Assembly (NCBI RefSeq): GCF_029945685.1
Contig: NZ_JAQSDA010000025.1
Span: 62,001 to 126,000 of the forward strand
DNA: 64,000 bases
From: Polaromonas sp.
GTDB taxonomy: Bacteria > Pseudomonadota > Gammaproteobacteria > Burkholderiales > Burkholderiaceae_C
Direction of reading: 5' to 3'
The translations under genes were made by a program, and so were the position numbers. The notes under the pieces were generated by a model. It was not told the origin of the DNA. It did no database searches and saw only the letters and a program-made list of their open reading frames with translations. Below, piece after piece: positions 17,480 to 26,764 of the stretch. The number at the start of each line of letters is the position of its first letter. The first letter of the stretch is position 1.

Positions 17480-18867
17480 GCAGCACTGAGCGCAGCGAGG
17501 ACCCTCTCAAACCAGCCGGGGCCGCGGGTCCGGCTTCCCCGGCCCGCAGGCGCAGCGCCCCCTTGGGGGGCAGCGAAGCACACGCAGTGGGGAGCGTGGG
17601 GGCTCTATTTCTAGGTTGTATTGCCGACGACTTCACCGGCGCGACGGATCTGGCCAACAACCTCGTGCGCGCCGGCATGCGGGTGGTGCAGACGATTGGT
17701 GTGCCGTCCGGGCCGCTGGGCGCCGAGGTGGATGCCGTGGTGGTGGCGCTCAAATCGCGCACCGTGCCGCCCGCGCAGGCCGTCGCCGAATCGCTGGCCG
17801 CCCTGGCCTGGCTGCAGGCGCAGGGCGCGCAGCAGATCTATTTCAAGTACTGCTCGACCTTCGACAGCACGGCCCGCGGCAACATCGGCCCGGTGACCGA
17901 GGCGCTGATGGACGCGCTGGCCACCGGCTTCACGATTGCCACGCCGGCCTTTCCCGACAACCAGCGCACGGTGTTCAAGGGTTATCTGTTTGTCGGCGAT
18001 GTGCTGCTTTCCGAAAGCGGCATGCAGAACCACCCGCTGACACCGATGACGGACGCGAACCTGGTGCGGGTGCTGCAGTCGCAGACCACGCGGCGTGTCG
18101 GCCTGATCGATCACAGGGTCGTGGCGCGCGGCGAAGCAGCGGTGCGCGAACGCATGGCGCAACTCCAGGCGGAAGGCGTCGGCGTGGCCATCGTGGATGC
18201 AGTCTCCAACGATGACCTGCTGCGCCTCGGCCCTGCGCTCAAGGACATGCCACTGGTGACGGCCGGTTCCGGCGTGGCCATCGCCCTGCCTGCCAACTTC
18301 GGCATCACGCCTTCGGACCAGGCCAGCCGTCTGCCCGCCGCCATCGGCCTGCAGGCGGTGGTGTCGGGCAGCTGTTCGCTGGCGACGAATCGGCAGGTGC
18401 TGGACTTCATGAAGCAGGGCCATCCCGCGCTGGCGATTGATCCGCTGCGTATTGCGTCGGGTGCCGATGTGGCGGCCGAGGTGCTGGCCTGGGCCCGGCC
18501 GCTGCTGGCGCAGGGGCCGGTGCTGGTCTATTCGACGGCCGACAGCAGCGACGTCAAGTCGGTGCAGGGCCGGCTCGGCGTGGAAGAAGCCGGCGCCCTG
18601 GTCGAACGCACGCTGGCCGCGGTGGCGCGCGGTTTGGTGCAGCTGGGTGTGCGGCAACTGGTGGTGGCCGGCGGTGAAACCTCGGGCGCCTGCGTGCAGG
18701 CGCTGGGCATCACGCAGATGCAAATCGGCCCGCAGATCGATCCCGGTGTGCCCTGGTGTCATGCACTGTGCGAGCTTGCTCCGCAGGAAGGCCTGCACCT
18801 GACGCTGAAGTCGGGCAACTTCGGCACCGACGATTTTTTCAGCAAAGCCTTTACGATGCTGGCATGA
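17476..18867 (+). CDS. otnK: 3-oxo-tetronate kinase (OtnK, DUF1537 family)
   Basis: ATP-dependent four-carbon acid kinase of 463 residues. The conserved domain starts near residue 46 with LGCIADDFTGATDLANNL, continues with KYCSTFDSTARGNIGP and PAFPDNQRTVFKGYLF, and ends with the nucleotide-binding VVAGGETSGACVQAL and LKSGNFGTDDFF. It phosphorylates 3-oxo-tetronate to its 4-phosphate. The ATG overlaps the ltnD stop (ATGA), so translation is coupled. Odd: about residues 12-43 (APLGGSEAHAVGS and neighbours) come from a GC-rich dispersed repeat, giving an N-terminal extension not expected in the family. GTG codons at 17587 and 17596 would give a shorter product without it. Confidence 0.88.
   Translation: MSSTERSEDPLKPAGAAGPASPARRRSAPLGGSEAHAVGSVGALFLGCIADDFTGATDLANNLVRAGMRVVQTIGVPSGPLGAEVDAVVVALKSRTVPPAQAVAESLAALAWLQAQGAQQIYFKYCSTFDSTARGNIGPVTEALMDALATGFTIATPAFPDNQRTVFKGYLFVGDVLLSESGMQNHPLTPMTDANLVRVLQSQTTRRVGLIDHRVVARGEAAVRERMAQLQAEGVGVAIVDAVSNDDLLRLGPALKDMPLVTAGSGVAIALPANFGITPSDQASRLPAAIGLQAVVSGSCSLATNRQVLDFMKQGHPALAIDPLRIASGADVAAEVLAWARPLLAQGPVLVYSTADSSDVKSVQGRLGVEEAGALVERTLAAVARGLVQLGVRQLVVAGGETSGACVQALGITQMQIGPQIDPGVPWCHALCELAPQEGLHLTLKSGNFGTDDFFSKAFTMLA
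17510..17604 (+). repeat. GC-rich repeat exapted into the otnK N-terminus
   Basis: The stretch contains GCGCCCCCTTGGGGGGCAGC and AGTGGGGAGCGTGGGGGC, resembling intergenic repeats I know from Comamonadaceae genomes. Only this one copy is in the window, so the assignment relies on memory of related genomes and on the absence of this segment in the family's conserved domain. Confidence 0.5.
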
Positions 18868-19547
18868 CCCTATTGACCGAAAACCAGGCGCGCGAAGAAA
18901 TCTGCCGCGTTGGCAAAAGCCTGTTCGAGCGCGGCTATGTGCATGCGACCGCCGGCAACATCAGTGTGCGGCTGGATGAATCGGCGGGCGGTGGCTTCCT
19001 GATCACCCCGACCGATGCCTGTCTGGGCTTCCTCGACCCGGCGCGGCTGGCCCGGCTCGATGCCAATGCGAAGCAGATCAGCGGCGACACCGCGAGCAAG
19101 ACCATCGCGCTGCATGCCGGCATTTACGCGGCAGCCTCCGCGTTTGACCCGGCCACGCGCTGCATCATCCACACTCACAGCACCCATTGCGTCGCGCTGA
19201 GCCTGCGTGCGGCGGATGAGGAGTTGCTGCCTGCGCTCACACCCTATTTCGTCATGAAGGTGGGCCATGTGCCTGTCATCGACTACCACCGCCCGGGCGA
19301 CCCGGCGGCGGCGGCGCTGGTGGCCCAGGCCATCACGCGTTACGGCCGGCAGGGCACACCGATACGCGCGGTGATGCTGGCACGGCTGGGGCCCAATGTC
19401 TGGCATGACAGCCCGGCGGCGGCCATGGCTGTGCTGGAAGAACTCGATGAAACCGCCCGACTCCAGTGCCTGTGCGGTGAGCCGGTGCAGCCCTTGAGTG
19501 CCGCGCAGATCGACGAGCTGCGCCAGGCCTTCGGCGCCCGCTGGTGA
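18864..19547 (+). CDS. otnC: 3-oxo-tetronate 4-phosphate decarboxylase (OtnC, class II aldolase)
   Basis: Class II aldolase/adducin-family enzyme of 227 residues that decarboxylates 3-oxo-tetronate 4-phosphate to dihydroxyacetone phosphate. The fold is shown by [20 protein letters not shown], the substrate-phosphate region and ITPTDACLG, the base-containing HAGIYAA and the metal-binding [11 protein letters not shown]. The ATG overlaps the otnK stop (ATGA). The downstream isomerase is separated by 88 bp holding a repeat copy. Confidence 0.88.
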   Translation: MTLLTENQAREEICRVGKSLFERGYVHATAGNISVRLDESAGGGFLITPTDACLGFLDPARLARLDANAKQISGDTASKTIALHAGIYAAASAFDPATRCIIHTHSTHCVALSLRAADEELLPALTPYFVMKVGHVPVIDYHRPGDPAAAALVAQAITRYGRQGTPIRAVMLARLGPNVWHDSPAAAMAVLEELDETARLQCLCGEPVQPLSAAQIDELRQAFGARW

Positions 19548-19566
19548 GTTTTTTTTACAGTCAAAC

Positions 19567-19617
19567 AGGCCTGCAGCCCTTTCCCTGCAAGCGCGAGCAG
19601 CTATCTATTCCATAGCA
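19567..19617 (+). repeat. ~55-bp repeat copy between otnC and otnI
   Basis: CAGGCCTGCAGCCCTTTCC, then GCAAGCGCGAGCAGCTAT and CTATTCCATAGCA: one of the best matches to the consensus. Being inside an operon it would be transcribed between two genes. Confidence 0.8.
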
Positions 19618-19635
19618 TTTTTCAAAAGAACCAAC

Positions 19636-20469
19636 ATGCCGAAATTCGCCGCCAATCTGTCCATGATGTACCCCGAGTTGCCGTTTCTGGACCGTTTTGA
19701 AGCGGCGGCGAAAGACGGTTTCAGGGCGGTGGAGTTTCTTTTTCCTTACGCCTTCAGCAAGCAGGAACTGGCCGCGCGGCTCAGGGGCAACGGCCTGCAG
19801 CAGGTGCTGTTCAACGCGCCGCCGGGCGGCACCGACGCGGCGTCCATCGCCCAGGCCTGGGACAAAGCCGGGGACAAGGGCACGGCCGCCGTGCCCGGCC
19901 GCGAGGCGGAGTTCCGCGCCGGTGTGTTGCTGGCTCTTGACTATGCCGAAGCGCTGGACTGCCCGCGCATCCATCTGATGGCCGGCCTGGTCGCCGCAGG
20001 GCAGGAGCGCGAGGACCTGCGGCCCTTGTACGTGACCCATCTGCGCTGGGCGGCGGCCGAAGCGGCGAAACACGGGCGTGAGGTCTTGATCGAGCCGATC
20101 AACACGCGTGACGTTCCGCGTTTCTTTTTGAACCGGCAGGACCATGCGCACGAGATCGTGACCGAGGTCGGCGCGCCCAACCTCAAGGTGCAGATGGACC
20201 TGTACCACTGCCAGATCGTCGAGGGGGATGTGGCCACCAAGATCCGCCACTACCTGCCGACTGGGGGCGTCGGCCATTTCCAGATTGCCGGTGTGCCCGA
20301 GCGGCACGAGCCCGACCTCGGGGAGCTCAACTACCCCTATCTGTTCAGTGTGATTGACGAGGTGTCCTCGGCCTGCGGCTGGCAGGGCTGGGTAGGTTGC
20401 GAATACAAGCCGAAGAAAGGCGGTCAGCCGGGCGGCACGTCGGCAGGCCTGGGCTGGTTGGCACGCTGA
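19636..20469 (+). CDS. otnI: 2-oxo-tetronate isomerase (OtnI, hydroxypyruvate-isomerase family)
   Basis: TIM-barrel isomerase of 277 residues from the hydroxypyruvate isomerase family; in this operon type it converts 2-oxo-tetronate to 3-oxo-tetronate. Conserved stretches are [32 protein letters not shown], the metal-binding [35 protein letters not shown] and [10 protein letters not shown]. Start at the ATG at 19636 gives the family N-terminus exactly. With ltnD, otnK and otnC it completes the route to dihydroxyacetone phosphate. Confidence 0.9.
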   Translation: MPKFAANLSMMYPELPFLDRFEAAAKDGFRAVEFLFPYAFSKQELAARLRGNGLQQVLFNAPPGGTDAASIAQAWDKAGDKGTAAVPGREAEFRAGVLLALDYAEALDCPRIHLMAGLVAAGQEREDLRPLYVTHLRWAAAEAAKHGREVLIEPINTRDVPRFFLNRQDHAHEIVTEVGAPNLKVQMDLYHCQIVEGDVATKIRHYLPTGGVGHFQIAGVPERHEPDLGELNYPYLFSVIDEVSSACGWQGWVGCEYKPKKGGQPGGTSAGLGWLAR

Positions 20470-20498
20470 GCGCCAAAGGCGCGGTTTCCGCTGAAAGT

Positions 20499-21155
20499 TT
20501 AAAAACGGATGCCGGCGGGGTTGGCCGGCGGCGGCGTCACCGGGGCCGGGGCGGCTGCCGGTGTGGCGGGCCGCGCGGCCGTGGTGGCGGCCGCCGGTGC
20601 GGGCGCGGGCGCCACCGTCACCAGGGGGGTGGCCGCAGCCTGTCGGTAGCTGGCCGGCAGCACCGACGATTTGGGGTAACCCGCTGCATCGAGAAACTGC
20701 GTCCATTCCGCATCCGAGAAACCCTTGAGTTGCTGGCTGCCTATGGTCAGAAAAGGCAGGGAGCTGTCGCCGCTGATGCGCTGCAAAGCCTGCGCGTCTT
20801 CATTGGTCGCGATGGTTTTTTCTGCAAACGGCACACCGCGCGTGGTCAGCAGCGAACGCGCCGAGGCGCAGGGGCCGCAGTTCTCGCCCGAATAAAGCGT
20901 GACCGGGTACTGGCTCACCACCTTGCGCAACTCAAACGGCAACGACGCCGTGACGACGCCGCGGGCCCCGTCGGCGCCGCCCGCCGTCACCTTGGCATTG
21001 CCGGTCGCAGGGGGCGGCTTGTCGGAATAGGTGACCTTGCCGTCCGGACCGACGATGCGGTAGACCGGCTGAGCCTGGGAAAGAGAAGAAAATGTGCCGC
21101 CCGCCAGCGCCAGCAGGGCGCCAACAGCTGCAAATTTAACAACATTCGAGGTCAT
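20499..21155 (-). CDS. DUF4124-glutaredoxin fusion, exported
   Basis: Protein of 218 residues with a signal peptide (cleavage near SQAQP, residue 28), a DUF4124 module at about 29-50 (VYRIVGPDGKVTYSDKPPP), a glutaredoxin-like domain at about 80-155 with the redox motif CGPC (YSGENCGPCASARSLL) and the cis-proline SLPFLTIG, and an alanine/proline-rich tail of about 50 residues. It should act in the periplasm on thiols or disulfides. The low-complexity tail is unusual and may span the wall or be a linker. Substrate unknown. It is 22 bp downstream of the oligopeptidase gene. Confidence 0.85.
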   Translation of the reverse strand: MTSNVVKFAAVGALLALAGGTFSSLSQAQPVYRIVGPDGKVTYSDKPPPATGNAKVTAGGADGARGVVTASLPFELRKVVSQYPVTLYSGENCGPCASARSLLTTRGVPFAEKTIATNEDAQALQRISGDSSLPFLTIGSQQLKGFSDAEWTQFLDAAGYPKSSVLPASYRQAAATPLVTVAPAPAPAAATTAARPATPAAAPAPVTPPPANPAGIRF

Positions 21156-21177
21156 ACATCACTCCGTTAGAGGTCAC

Positions 21178-23277
21178 TCACGCCATGCCCTGGTGGCGCA
21201 GCAGCGCGTCGATGGAAGGCTCGCGGCCACGGAAGGCCTTGAACGATTCCATGGCCGGGCGGCTGCCACCGGCCTCCAGAATGGCTTGCCGGTATTTTCT
21301 GCCAGTTTCCAGACTAACGGGGCTGGGGCCGGCTTCGGCGTCGGTGTTTACACCTGCAGTTGTGGCGCCCTGTGCACTTTCCTCGAAGGCCGCGTAGGCG
21401 TCGGCCGAGAGGACTTCGGCCCATTTGTAGCTGTAATAACCGGCCGCATACCCACCCGAAAAGATGTGACTGAATGTGTGCGCCGTGCGGCTGTAGGGTG
21501 GCGGGGTGATCACGGCGTATTCCTCGCGCACGCCGGCCAGCAGCGCCATCACGTCGCCGCCCGGTTGCCACTCGGTGTGCAGCAACATGTCGAACAGCGA
21601 AAACTCGATCTGGCGCAGGGTCTGCATGCCGCTCTGGAAGTTTTTCGCAGCCAGCATCTTGTCAAAGAGGGCGCGCGGCAGAGGCTCGCCGGTGTCCACG
21701 TGGGCCGTCATGTGTTTGAGCACATCCCATTCCCAGCAGAAGTTTTCCATGAACTGGCTGGGCAGCTCGACCGCGTCCCATTCAACGCCGCTGATGCCGG
21801 ACACATCGCGCTCGTTGACCTGGGTCAGCATGTGGTGCAGGCCGTGACCGAACTCGTGGAACAGTGTGGTCACGTCGTCATGGGTGAGCAGGGCCGGCTT
21901 GCCGCCGACGCCGTCCGCGAAGTTGCACACCAGGTGCGCCACCGGGGTCTGCAGTTGGCCGGTGTCTGGGCGCAGCCAGCGGGCGCGCACATCGTCCATC
22001 CAGGCGCCGCCGCGTTTGCCGGTGCGCGCCGGCCGGTCCAGGTAGAACTGGCCCACCAGGTGCCCGTCGCGTTCGATGCGGTAGAACTCGACGCCGGAGT
22101 TCCAGACCGGGGCCGTGTCGGGCCGGATCGCCACCTCGAACAGGATCTCGACAATCCTGAACAGGCCGGCCAGCACCTTGGGGGCGGTGAAGTACTGTTT
22201 GACTTCCTGCTCGCTGAAGGCATAACGCGCTTCCTTGAGCTTTTCGGCTATCCAGGTGAAGTCCCAGGCTTGCGGGTCTTTCAGGCCCAGTTTTTCCGCG
22301 GCAAAGGTGCGCAGGTCGGCCACGTCCTTGAGGCCGTAGGGTTTGGCGCGCTGGCCGAGGTCGCGCAGGAAGCTGATCACCTGCTCGGGCGAGTCGGCCA
22401 TCTTGGGGACCACCGAGACCTCGCCAAAATTGCGGTAACCGAGCAACTGCGCTTCCTCCAGCCGCAAGGCAAGAATTTCCTGCATCACGGCGCTGTTGTC
22501 AAAGCGGCTGAACTCCGGCGCCGACTGGTCGCTGGCGCGCGTGCTGTAGGCCCTGTACAGGGTTTCGCGCAGGGCGGAACTGTCGGCAAACTGCATGACC
22601 GGCAGGTAGCAGGGCATCTTCAGCGTGAGCTTGTAGCCCGCTTTGCCCTCGGCTTCGGCCTGCGCGCGCGCCGTCTGGACCACGTCGGCCGGCACCCCGG
22701 CGAGCTCGTCTTCACGGGCGTAGTAGGCGTAAGCGTCGGTGGCGTCGAGCGCGTTTTCGCTGAATTTCTGGCTCAGTTCGGCCTGGCGCTCCTGGATGGC
22801 GGCAAAGCGTTCCTTGGCCGCCCCCACCAGTTCGGCGCCCGACAGCACGAAGTTGCGCACCGCATTCTTGTGCGCCTGGCGCTGTTCGGGGTTCAGCGAT
22901 GCCACGTCAATGACTTTGTATTTGGCGTACAGCCGTTCGTCGGCGCCCAGGCGGGTCCAGAACTCGGTGATGCGGGGCAGGGTGGCGTTGTAGGCGGCGC
23001 GTAGTTCGGGGGTGTCCGCCACGCTGTTGAGGTGGCTGACCGCGCCCCAGGCCCGGCCCAGGTTTTCGGTGGCGACGTCCAGCACGCCGGCAATGTCCGC
23101 CCAGCGCGCCGGAAACGCCGGCGCGGTGACGCGTTCGAGTGCGGCTTCGGCCTGTGCCAGCAACACATCGACTGCAGGGCCGACATGCCCGGGCGCGATG
23201 CGGTCAAACAGGGGAAGGCCGGAAAAATCGAGAAGCGGGTTGGAGGCGTTCAATGGGGTCAAGGTAGTCATGTCCAT
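21178..23277 (-). CDS. prlC: Oligopeptidase A (M3 family)
   Basis: Cytoplasmic zinc metallopeptidase of 699 residues that degrades short peptides, including cleaved signal peptides. The M3 zinc motif HEFGH is at residues 474-478 within TLFHEFGHGLHHMLT, and the downstream glutamate ligand segment is in VELPSQFMENFCWE. The N-terminus NPLLDFSGLPLFDRI is typical of PrlC/OpdA. Starts at 23277 or 23271 (MDM) cannot be distinguished. The following gene on the strand is the glutaredoxin fusion. Confidence 0.95.
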   Translation of the reverse strand: MDMTTLTPLNASNPLLDFSGLPLFDRIAPGHVGPAVDVLLAQAEAALERVTAPAFPARWADIAGVLDVATENLGRAWGAVSHLNSVADTPELRAAYNATLPRITEFWTRLGADERLYAKYKVIDVASLNPEQRQAHKNAVRNFVLSGAELVGAAKERFAAIQERQAELSQKFSENALDATDAYAYYAREDELAGVPADVVQTARAQAEAEGKAGYKLTLKMPCYLPVMQFADSSALRETLYRAYSTRASDQSAPEFSRFDNSAVMQEILALRLEEAQLLGYRNFGEVSVVPKMADSPEQVISFLRDLGQRAKPYGLKDVADLRTFAAEKLGLKDPQAWDFTWIAEKLKEARYAFSEQEVKQYFTAPKVLAGLFRIVEILFEVAIRPDTAPVWNSGVEFYRIERDGHLVGQFYLDRPARTGKRGGAWMDDVRARWLRPDTGQLQTPVAHLVCNFADGVGGKPALLTHDDVTTLFHEFGHGLHHMLTQVNERDVSGISGVEWDAVELPSQFMENFCWEWDVLKHMTAHVDTGEPLPRALFDKMLAAKNFQSGMQTLRQIEFSLFDMLLHTEWQPGGDVMALLAGVREEYAVITPPPYSRTAHTFSHIFSGGYAAGYYSYKWAEVLSADAYAAFEESAQGATTAGVNTDAEAGPSPVSLETGRKYRQAILEAGGSRPAMESFKAFRGREPSIDALLRHQGMA

Positions 23278-23393
23278 CAGTTGTGGGCGCAGGCACCCGA
23301 TCTAAAGGGGGGCGCGCGGGACAAAAGAAGGAAAGTGCCGCGCTGGCCGGGCCAGGGGCCGGGCAGATCACGCCGGCGTGTTGGCTCAGCTTC

Positions 23394-23870
23394 TCAGCCT
23401 TGCGCGCGTTTCTTGGCGCTTTGCTGCTTCTTCGGTTTCGCGCGTTTGACCGTGCCGCCCGGCGTCAGGCGCTGGTTGCCCAGCACGCGCAGGGTCTTGA
23501 CCTCGGGACGCTGGCCGTAACGCGCGCTGTTTTTCAGCACCTTGACGTCGCGCGGGCCGGGCATGCGGTCCTCATTGACCTTTTTTTCCTTTTCAGGCAC
23601 CGGACGCCACAACACCAGCAGCTTGCCGATGTGCTGGATGGGTGCGGCGCCAAGTTCGTCGGCCAGTGCCTGGAACATGGCTTCGCGCGCGGGGCGGTCG
23701 TCCGACTGCACGCGGACCTTGATCAGGCCGTGCGCCTTCAGGGCCAGGTCGATTTCCCTTTTGACGGCGGGGGTCAGGCCGTCGGAGCCGACCATCACGA
23801 CGGGGTCCAGGTGGTGCGCCTCGGCGCGGTGGTCTTTGCGCTGGGCGGGGGTAAGTAGTATTTGAGCCAT
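23394..23870 (-). CDS. yhbY: YhbY-family RNA-binding protein
   Basis: CRS1/YhbY (CRM) domain protein of 158 residues, thought to bind the 23S rRNA during 50S assembly. The domain covers residues 3-95 (LTPAQRKDHRAEAHHLDPVVMVG, DGLTPAVKREIDLALKAHGLIKVRV, and IGKLLVLWRP). The C-terminal ~60 residues are basic and rich in lysine (KRAKPKKQQSAKKRAQ), longer than the ~97-residue E. coli protein, and may add RNA contacts. Divergent from rlmE, a widely conserved arrangement with ftsH downstream. Confidence 0.92.
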   Translation of the reverse strand: MAQILLTPAQRKDHRAEAHHLDPVVMVGSDGLTPAVKREIDLALKAHGLIKVRVQSDDRPAREAMFQALADELGAAPIQHIGKLLVLWRPVPEKEKKVNEDRMPGPRDVKVLKNSARYGQRPEVKTLRVLGNQRLTPGGTVKRAKPKKQQSAKKRAQG

Positions 23871-23958
23871 GCCCCGATTATCCGGGAAGCTGCCGCTGCC
23901 GTTGATTTATCGTTGGGGAAACCGCAGCGCCGCAGGGCGCTAAGAGGACAATAGAGGC

Positions 23959-24645
23959 ATGAAAGTAAAAACCCAAAGCAAAAAGGTCAACAAAGCGTGG
24001 CTGAATGACCACGTCAACGATACCTACGTCAAGCTGGCCAAAAGAGAGGGGTACCGGGCTCGTGCCGCCTACAAGCTCAAGGAAATCGATGACATGCTGG
24101 GCCTGATCAGGCCAGGCCACTGTGTGGTGGACCTGGGCAGCGTACCCGGCGCCTGGAGCCAGTACGCGCGCCGCAAGCTCTCGCCGGCGGGCGCTGCAGC
24201 CGGCGAACTCAACGGCCGCATCGTGGCGCTGGACATCCTGCCGATGGACCCGGTCGAAGGCGTGGTGTTCATCCAGGGGGACTTCCGGGAACCTGAGGTG
24301 CTACAGATTCTGGAGCAGACTCTGGCCGCCGACAAAGGCTTTACCAAGGTCGACGTGGTGATTTCCGACATGGCGCCGAACCTCTCGGGCATCGAATCGG
24401 CCGACGCCGCCCGCATTGCCCACCTGGTGGAACTGGCGGTGGATTTTTCCGTGCAGCACCTCAAACCGGAGGGCGCGCTGGTCGTCAAGTTGTTTCACGG
24501 CGGGGCCTACAGCCCGCTGGTCAAGCTGTTCAAGGAGACCTTCAAGGTCGTCAAGCCCATCAAGCCCAAGGCCTCGCGCTCGGAGTCGTCGGAAACCTTT
24601 CTGGTCGGCATGGGGCTCAAAAACAGGCCGGCCCCAACCATCTGA
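23959..24645 (+). CDS. rlmE: 23S rRNA (uridine-2'-O-)-methyltransferase
   Basis: SAM-dependent methyltransferase of 228 residues (RrmJ/FtsJ) that methylates U2552 of 23S rRNA. The Lys-Asp-Lys-Glu tetrad regions are visible: [13 protein letters not shown]-binding [28 protein letters not shown] and [10 protein letters not shown], with [14 protein letters not shown] at the end. A fold-linking insertion ([10 protein letters not shown]) is slightly longer than in E. coli. Directly upstream of ftsH, as in E. coli. Confidence 0.96.
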   Translation: MKVKTQSKKVNKAWLNDHVNDTYVKLAKREGYRARAAYKLKEIDDMLGLIRPGHCVVDLGSVPGAWSQYARRKLSPAGAAAGELNGRIVALDILPMDPVEGVVFIQGDFREPEVLQILEQTLAADKGFTKVDVVISDMAPNLSGIESADAARIAHLVELAVDFSVQHLKPEGALVVKLFHGGAYSPLVKLFKETFKVVKPIKPKASRSESSETFLVGMGLKNRPAPTI

Positions 24646-24778
24646 GCTTGCTCAAACGCAATAAATACCGCAATCCCGCTTCAAACCAAGGGATGTCCCG
24701 GGCTTGTTATGAGGCTTTTGCCCTTGAAACGCCTAAAATCAGGCGCATGTGCCTTGTGTTCCTCTATCGGAGACATCC

Positions 24779-26701
24779 TTGAACAATCAGTGGTTTTCAA
24801 AAATTGCAATCTGGCTGGTGATCGCCATGGTGCTGTTCACCGTTTTCAAGCAATTTGATACACGCGGTGGCGCCGGTACGAATTACCTTGGGTACTCCGA
24901 GTTCCTTGACGAGGTCAAGGGCAAACGCATCAAGTCCGCGACCATCGCGGAAGGCCAGGGCGGCACGGAAATCTCGGCCGTCACCACCGATGACCGCCGC
25001 ATTCGCACCACGGCCACCTACCTGGACCGCGGTCTGGTCGGCGACCTGATCGCCAACGACGTCAAGTTCGACGTGAAGCCGCGCGAAGAAGGCTCGCTCC
25101 TGATGACCCTGCTGGTCAGCTGGGGTCCGATGCTGCTGCTGATTGGTGTCTGGGTCTACTTCATGCGGCAAATGCAGGGCGGCGGCAAGGGCGGGGCCTT
25201 CAGCTTTGGCAAGTCCAAGGCCCGCATGCTCGACGAGTCCACCAATACCGTGACCTTTGCCGACGTTGCAGGCTGCGACGAGGCCAAGGAAGAGGTCAAG
25301 GAAGTGGTCGACTTCCTGAAAGACCCGCAAAAATTCCAGAAGCTGGGTGGACGCATTCCGCGTGGCCTGTTGCTGGTTGGCCCTCCGGGCACCGGCAAGA
25401 CCCTGCTCGCCAAAGGCATCGCCGGTGAAGCCAAGGTTCCGTTTTTCTCGATTTCCGGCTCCGACTTCGTCGAGATGTTCGTCGGCGTGGGCGCGGCCCG
25501 CGTGCGCGACATGTTCGACAACGCCAAGAAAAACGCGCCCTGCATCATCTTCATCGACGAGATCGACGCTGTCGGCCGCCAGCGTGGCGCTGGCCTGGGC
25601 GGTGGCAATGACGAGCGCGAGCAGACCCTGAACCAGATGTTGGTTGAGATGGACGGTTTTGAAACCAATGTCGGCGTGATTGTGGTGGCCGCCACCAACC
25701 GGCCCGACATCCTGGACTCCGCCTTGCTGCGTCCCGGCCGTTTTGACCGTCAGGTCTATGTGACGCTGCCCGACATCCGTGGCCGCGAGCAGATCCTCAA
25801 TGTGCACATGCGCAAGGTCCCGCTCGGCCAGGACGTCAATGCCAGCGTGATCGCCCGCGGCACGCCCGGCATGTCCGGCGCCGACCTGGCCAACCTCTGC
25901 AACGAAGCCGCCCTGATGGCCGCACGCCGCAATGCGCGCACCGTGGAAATGCAGGACTTCGAAAAAGCCAAGGACAAGATCCTGATGGGCCCCGAGCGCA
26001 AGAGCATGGTCATGCCCGAGTCCGAACGCAGGAACACGGCCTATCACGAGTCGGGCCACGCCCTGCTCGGCAAGATGCTGCCCAAGTGTGACCCGGTGCA
26101 CAAGGTCACCATCATTCCGCGCGGCCGTGCGCTGGGCGTCACCATGAGCCTGCCGGCCCAGGACCGCTACAGCTATGACCGCGAGTACATGCTGAGCCAG
26201 ATCAGCATGCTGTTCGGCGGGCGCATCGCCGAAGAAGTCTTCATGAACCAGATGACCACCGGTGCCAGCAACGACTTCGAACGCGCCACCGCGCTGGCCA
26301 GGGACATGGTCACGCGTTACGGCATGAGCGAGGCGCTCGGCCCCATGGTGTACGCCGAGAATGAAGGCGAAGTGTTCCTGGGCCGTTCGGTGACCAAGAC
26401 CAACAACATGAGCGAGTCGACCCTGAAAAAGGTCGACGACGAGGTTCGCCGCATCATCGACCAGCAGTACGCCCAGGCGCGCACGCTGATTGAGGACAAC
26501 CAGGACAAGATTCACGCGATGGCCAAGGCCCTGCTGGAGTGGGAGACCATTGACGTCGAGCAACTCGACGACATCATGGCCGGCCGGGAGCCGCGTCCAC
26601 CGAAAGACTGGACACCGCGCAACCCGTCGGTGGGCGGTAGCGGTGGCCCCAGCGGCGGCACGCCGGCGGTCACGACCGACCCGGCACCCACGGTGGCCTG
26701 A
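24779..26701 (+). CDS. ftsH: ATP-dependent zinc metalloprotease FtsH
   Basis: Membrane-anchored AAA protease of 640 residues that degrades unstable membrane and regulatory proteins. Two membrane helices near residues 5-22 and 102-122 flank a periplasmic domain; Walker A GPPGTGKT is at 201-208, Walker [12 protein letters not shown] and the SRH region follow, and the zinc motif HESGH is at 423-427. The TTG at 24779 is selected because GGAG lies seven bases upstream and the product then begins [11 protein letters not shown], the family's usual start. The C-terminal 40 residues are glycine/proline-rich. A clear terminator follows. Confidence 0.97.
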   Translation: MNNQWFSKIAIWLVIAMVLFTVFKQFDTRGGAGTNYLGYSEFLDEVKGKRIKSATIAEGQGGTEISAVTTDDRRIRTTATYLDRGLVGDLIANDVKFDVKPREEGSLLMTLLVSWGPMLLLIGVWVYFMRQMQGGGKGGAFSFGKSKARMLDESTNTVTFADVAGCDEAKEEVKEVVDFLKDPQKFQKLGGRIPRGLLLVGPPGTGKTLLAKGIAGEAKVPFFSISGSDFVEMFVGVGAARVRDMFDNAKKNAPCIIFIDEIDAVGRQRGAGLGGGNDEREQTLNQMLVEMDGFETNVGVIVVAATNRPDILDSALLRPGRFDRQVYVTLPDIRGREQILNVHMRKVPLGQDVNASVIARGTPGMSGADLANLCNEAALMAARRNARTVEMQDFEKAKDKILMGPERKSMVMPESERRNTAYHESGHALLGKMLPKCDPVHKVTIIPRGRALGVTMSLPAQDRYSYDREYMLSQISMLFGGRIAEEVFMNQMTTGASNDFERATALARDMVTRYGMSEALGPMVYAENEGEVFLGRSVTKTNNMSESTLKKVDDEVRRIIDQQYAQARTLIEDNQDKIHAMAKALLEWETIDVEQLDDIMAGREPRPPKDWTPRNPSVGGSGGPSGGTPAVTTDPAPTVA

Positions 26702-26720
26702 GCGCCTCCATCCACATGAC

Positions 26721-26745
26721 AACCGGGGCAAGTCCCCGGTTTTTC
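26721..26745 (+). terminator. Intrinsic terminator after ftsH
   Basis: AACCGGGG (26721-26728), loop CAAGT, CCCCGGTT (26734-26741) and a run of T. The stem of eight pairs with a U-tract is a standard rho-independent terminator; folP starts 20 bp downstream and so needs read-through or its own promoter. Confidence 0.85.
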
Positions 26746-26764
26746 TTTGGCTCGACAATACCCC

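Noticed and set aside
21094-23004. 636-codon plus-strand frame opposite oligopeptidase A
   Set aside because: The minus-strand product has the full M3 protease pattern with HEFGH; the antisense product is low-complexity Gln/His/Arg-rich.
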